From Isoperla grammatica (lineage: Eukaryota; Arthropoda; Insecta; Plecoptera; Perlodidae), in assembly GCA_945910005.1 (NCBI GenBank), contig OX246743.1, positions 43,434,736 through 43,498,735 on the forward strand: a stretch of DNA of 64,000 nucleotides, given 5' to 3'. How positions within the stretch are numbered: position 1 is the first letter of the stretch; each line of letters begins with the position of its first letter. Below, one piece after another: positions 60,263 to 64,000 of the stretch. The position numbers were made by a program, and so were the translations under genes. The notes beneath the pieces were generated by a model, which was given only the letters and a program-made list of their open reading frames with translations, was not told the origin of the DNA and did not search any database.

Positions 60263-60500
60263 CACGTGCATGTCCGGCGTCAAGTGTCAAGTATCAAGAC
60301 TTGGTCCATGTGGCCAGCCATGCACATGAATCACGTCACGTTTCAACCCCTCATGATCTGAGAGTCTCGCTCTCTTCACGTGACGCCGGCCAAGCACGCG
60401 GTACAGTGCCCCAGCATCGTGCCCGTATCCGTCACATGTTTCAGAGCGTCGCGACGCCGCCTATATAAGCCGGCGCGTCCCGACGGAGCGGTAGTGTTTT
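60263..60500 (+). promoter_or_regulatory. Promoter of the Ser-rich basic protein gene
   Basis: TATATAA at 60462-60468 with a likely start near 60492-60500. Upstream are CACGTG at 60263-60268, TCACGTCACG at 60331-60340, and TCACGTGAC at 60376-60384. E-box/CRE-like sites plus a strong TATA box and GC-rich context suggest an inducible gene; binding factors are not known. Confidence 0.65.
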
Positions 60501-60765
60501 CACTGCTGGCGACCTAGACGCATCGTGGGCTGACTGTTTTACTTCGCCAACGCGTGTGTCTCTCGTCGTCATACGTTATACTGTGTGATCATACATTATC
60601 ATACTAATATATACGTGATTTAATATAAAGACAATTTAAAATATATATAACATAGAATTATTGTGTGGACAAATTTTTAAAACTTTTACATTTTTACTGT
60701 GAGCCGATAAATTGTTATAAAGTGTATTTGTGAAAAAGACTAAAGACAACTCAACACAGCTTTCA

Positions 60766-61392
60766 ATGGAACGTGTCTCTACTTCCAACAACGGCAACGG
60801 TCTCCTGTTTGTGTCTCGACCGCAGACGGACAAGCGATCTGTCTCACCTCTGTCTCCGTCACCGACCCAGAAGCTCCGCGGAGTGAGATTGTTCCGCGCC
60901 ATCTCCCGTCGTCTGGGAGGTCGCCGCTCACGCCAGGAGTCGCGCTCACCATCCTCCGACTCCGACAGTGACCGTTCGTCGTCGTCCTCAGGCGACGGCG
61001 GGGGTAACACCACCGACGACCGTCGCGACGTCTACCACAGTTGCAGTTCCTCCGGGGACCAACACAGCAACAGCGGCAGCGACACGAGCAGCGGTAACAG
61101 CAGTGGCGAGCAGACCAGTCCTTCTGGTAACAGCTCCGAGGGCAGCAGTGGCGTGTCGTCCATACGTCGGGTGTTTCAGTCGCTCAGCCTCAACGGGCGC
61201 TCACAGAACCGCAAGGGGCGTCCAAAGAAGGCGCCCAAGAAGATACTCCGCGCTCCCGTGACTTACACCTACGTGAAGGGACTCTCCGGACTCCCTACTC
61301 AACGCGTACCCAAGGGCTTCCAGTGTCCCTGCGTGTACCTGCCCATCCCCCTGCACGCCGCGTTCCTGGGCACCACCGGGCTCAACCGGTGA
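60766..61392 (+). CDS. Single-exon Ser-rich, basic protein (208 aa), unidentified
   Basis: ATG at 60766 (MERVSTSNNGNG); an in-frame upstream GTG at 60730 is not needed. Residues 1-60 are basic and Ser/Pro-rich (LFRAISRRLGGRRSRQE); 60-130 are a Ser/Gly/Asp-rich disordered region; 130-208 are the conserved-looking part, with IRRVFQSLSLN, a bipartite nuclear-localisation-like cluster KGRPKKAPKKILR, then PVTYTYVKGLSGLPTQRVP and a hydrophobic end VYLPIPLHAAFLG. No signal peptide; probably nuclear. CpG-rich coding sequence stands out from AT-rich surroundings. The TATA promoter and about 270-nt 5' leader without needed introns resemble rapidly induced genes (inference). I do not recognise the family. 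Confidence 0.8.
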   Translation: MERVSTSNNGNGLLFVSRPQTDKRSVSPLSPSPTQKLRGVRLFRAISRRLGGRRSRQESRSPSSDSDSDRSSSSSGDGGGNTTDDRRDVYHSCSSSGDQHSNSGSDTSSGNSSGEQTSPSGNSSEGSSGVSSIRRVFQSLSLNGRSQNRKGRPKKAPKKILRAPVTYTYVKGLSGLPTQRVPKGFQCPCVYLPIPLHAAFLGTTGLNR

Positions 61393-61505
61393 ACCAACGA
61401 CCTTCGAGAAGCAATCACCCACATTACCCACCAAGACTGAAATCATTCATATTCAACTAATATTTGCTCACGGTCATACCAGTGAACAAGACCTCGCACC
61501 GCGAA

Positions 61506-61562
61506 CTTAGCGCACTTAACGCACTTAGCGCACTTAACGCACTTAGCGCACTTAGCGCACTT
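61506..61562 (+). repeat. 9-bp tandem repeat in the 3' UTR
   Basis: Six copies of CTTAGCGCA/CTTAACGCA, about 115 bp after the stop codon of the Ser-rich gene. Confidence 0.85.
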
Positions 61563-61569
61563 CGAGAGA

Positions 61570-62630
61570 AATAGACATCAATAATAATGTGAAAGTAATT
61601 TGATAATCATCTCTAGATGTCAATTTATAGTGATGTGACTTTGTAAGTCATCCGCAATAATCACTTTAAGATAATTACAAAGATCATTTTAAAAGAGATA
61701 CAGATAAAGGGGGGGACTACCAGAAGATATCCTGAGTGTACCTCATAGTGGATTTACTTGCGTTGCGCCTATTAATGCATATGTGTGGTCAGCTCAATGC
61801 AAAGGCAAACATATGACAGCATATCTGTTGTATCCATACATGTGGCATATCCTTATTAATGCAATTAAATTACTGACTTGTTCAATAATTGTGTGTGGTC
61901 CCTCTATAATTGTGGTCGATCATATCAGGTCCGTACCGCGGACATTGCTAGCGCATTAGAACATTGTTAAATGTAATTAGAATATATTAGTAAAACAAAG
62001 ATGTCCGTGTGTTTAATGTATATATTTATATCATAATAGTATTTGAACGTGAAAATGGGGATGAATGGAAAGGTCATAATCATGAATGACCTTGTGAACT
62101 ATGTTTTGTTAGCACACTGCAAAGACAATTAACAACCAATTCTTGTCTTAATTCAATATGCCACTCAAGAAATTGTTGTGTGCCTTAATCAAGACTACTT
62201 GTCGTCTGTATCAGACTGAAGAGTTTAATCTAATCTAATCGAATGTTTATTTTAAAGTGTTTAATAACACAACACATAGACACTATTTTGTGAATGTCAA
62301 AAGTCGTAGAACAATAAAAGAACTAATTCAAATGATACAATGTCTCTTGGTGTAAAACCCTATCCCATCTTCCCGTGACATTCCCCTCATCACAATCATA
62401 ACAATTCTCAATTCAATTATTATTGTTTCATCGCTATTCAAATTCATAAACTGTCATTATTACAGTAATTTTAACTGCAAATATTTAAACTTAGTAAAAT
62501 TTAATATGAACATTGAGAACAAGTTTCAATTTTTATTTTTAAATCTTGGATTATTAAAAAGAAAGTTATTTATAAAATGAAAAAACAAAACGTGATGACT
62601 CTTCTTGCTCTAACTATTATTAAACATCAC
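61570..62630. other. AT-rich 3' UTR / intergenic DNA
   Basis: A candidate AATAAA at 62313-62318 could end the Ser-rich gene transcript (3' UTR about 0.9 kb), with several ATTTA motifs before it. No other gene seen. Confidence 0.35.
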
Positions 62631-62638
62631 TAATTGCG

Positions 62639-62989
62639 TTGCTTGGTGATGACAACGAGGAAGTGAACCAATGTTTACCAAAATCAGAAGAGCCGACATA
62701 TCCGCTCAACTCAATTGAAGATTATGTGGCTGCTGAAGAAGATGATGAAGAATGGCTGACGAAAAAGATGGTCCTAAGTATAAATATCCCATCATATTTT
62801 ATATACTATTCAAATCCCTTTGATCATGCAGAATACAAATTTATCTATAAATTAAAAAGTATTAACTTAATCGTCACCTCTCTTTTTGAAAGTAAACCCC
62901 ATAGAGTTATCAATTATTTACAAATTAATGAGATAACACGAGAAAGTGCGTCAGATCTAATTATAGTAGAGTCTAACTTTGTTTTTTAA
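62639..62989 (+). other. Acidic ORF of uncertain status
   Basis: A 116-codon frame with no initiating ATG (starts at TTG). The first 45 codons (LGDDNEEVNQCLPKSEEP, VAAEEDDEEWLTKKM) are acidic and protein-like; the remainder is AT-driven. No splice sites or domain were recognised. It may be a decayed transposase N-terminus or an exon. Confidence 0.2.
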
Positions 62990-62999
62990 TAAACATACA

Positions 63000-63640
63000 A
63001 TTATCTCAGATTACAAATAGATATTGGATGAAAGTCATTTCTATGTTGATCAAGAATTATGATAGAAATAGATAAATACAAGCAAATTGGCTAAACTCTA
63101 ATCAAGCGGTCATATGACACGTTTTATGTAAATAGATTAGGTATAAATAGATAGATTAGTATATTATAGTGATCAACATAATTGTAGTGTATAATATATA
63201 ATTAAAACAATATAGATTCTTGAGAAAGATCATTAAATTGGCTGTCATCGCAAACAATGTGACAGGGAGTTTTGGACAATCCACTGGCTACTTCGCAACA
63301 TTGTCACTGTATATATTGGAACAAAGAAACATTGATAAGAAAGAGCAGAGCCCTAAATTCTGTAGACTCAAGAAAACGACATATTTTGATTAACTTTTGG
63401 GACCATTTAAAAACATTTTATAGATATTTCAACAGTCCGACGTCGTCGGGTGTTCTAGGTGGACATTCGACCCACCCTGCAGCACCCCCTTCAAGTAAAG
63501 AAAAGTAACAACCAAAATATGTGATCCCTGAGAGAATCGAACGTCTTTTCTTATAAATGTTTCTCTGTACCAAATAATACAATTTTTTTTTAAATGGAAA
63601 AAGTGTATTGCAACAGCCCACTACAACAGCTAAATATGTT
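63000..63640. other. AT-rich intergenic DNA
   Basis: No gene or recognised repeat. Confidence 0.4.
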
Positions 63641-63647
63641 TGTGTGA

Positions 63648-63941
63648 TTAAAATATAGGACTATACACTGTTCCTTGTCAATTACAATTATTATATAAAA
63701 CGACGCAATATTTCGAGAGCTCTCTTCAACAGGCAACCGTCCACTACCAAGAGACCATTGACAGATAGATAAACGTCAAAAAGTCATAGCCTGACAAAAC
63801 AGCAACGCCCCCTCGCCACACCCCCTCTAGAAATTTTGCGTCGTTTTATAATAATTTTAATTGACAAGGAACAGTGTATAGTCCTATATTTTAATTACAC
63901 ATATTATATGTTACCAGTTCTACTAAGTTTCCATTTTTAAT
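63648..63941. repeat. Foldback element, family A copy 2
   Basis: The TTAAAATATAGGACTATACA end, CTGTTCCTTGTCAATTA and AAACGACGCAATATTTCGAG are mirrored near 63835-63897. Internal CTCTTCAACAGGCAACCGTC matches 32510-32530. It is longer than copy 1 by an internal stretch with CCCCCTCGCC. Confidence 0.8.
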
Positions 63942-64000
63942 AGCTAAATATGTTTCTTTGAAGAAGAAACAACGTAAATATTTACTGAAACAATGAATTA

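Noticed and set aside
59984..60283. 99-codon ORF with repeated HSFIHSFI
   Set aside because: Translation of the (TGAA)n microsatellite.
61201..61446. Minus-strand ORF opposite the Ser-rich protein gene
   Set aside because: Shadow of the GC-rich coding strand; no promoter or domain on that strand.

Overview
The window looks like nuclear DNA of an arthropod, probably a non-insect one (crustacean or chelicerate-like); this is inference. Evidence seen: spliced genes with GT-AG introns; a short cuticle-type gene whose first coding exon encodes only MFKL and which has a TATA box plus a TCAGT initiator; two genes for secreted single IGF-binding-domain (SIBD) proteins; a possible chemosensory-protein-like exon; non-LTR retrotransposon remnants; tRNA-derived SINE-like copies; and many foldback elements and microsatellites. 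Gene density is low and most of the DNA is AT-rich repeats.

Layout. 1-12.1 kb: a large inverted duplication. Two copies of a His/Val/Ala-rich cuticle-type gene point at each other (the left one is cut by the window edge), separated by about 9.7 kb of an 80-bp satellite whose orientation flips near 7105. 12-23 kb: mostly non-coding, with foldbacks, a SINE-like copy, a 60-bp minisatellite and one unidentified ORF fragment. 23.2-31.4 kb: two minus-strand SIBD genes. The distal one (23.3-27.9 kb) is a three-coding-exon mosaic of about 696 aa with long Ser/Thr/Pro, Gly/Gln and Pro/Tyr repeats. The proximal one (30.4-31.4 kb) has an intron that is almost entirely a (CTGT)n microsatellite. A possible chemosensory-like exon lies just upstream. 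32-36.4 kb: foldbacks, SINE-like copies and microsatellites. 37.0-38.5 kb: an uninterrupted leucine-rich-repeat gene. 38.8-49.3 kb: three copies of one palindromic foldback family, an 89-bp minisatellite, a 5'-truncated LINE and a tRNA-Trp-like sequence.

50.06-58.07 kb: an apparent single 8-kb element bounded by 19-bp terminal inverted repeats, with a 149-bp tandem array just inside the left end and a different 60-bp array just inside the right end, both dense in GACGTC/GGACGTCC. No transposase was recognised. 58-64 kb: SINE/foldback copies, then a single-exon gene for a Ser-rich basic protein (60.77-61.39 kb) with a TATA box and CACGTG elements, then AT-rich DNA ending in a second copy of the foldback seen at 32.4 kb.

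The two cuticle genes are paralogues by inverted duplication and the two SIBD genes are paralogues by their shared exon structure. No operon-like organisation or single pathway links the other genes. Most long reading frames here are by-products of stop-free tandem repeats and were not called as genes.
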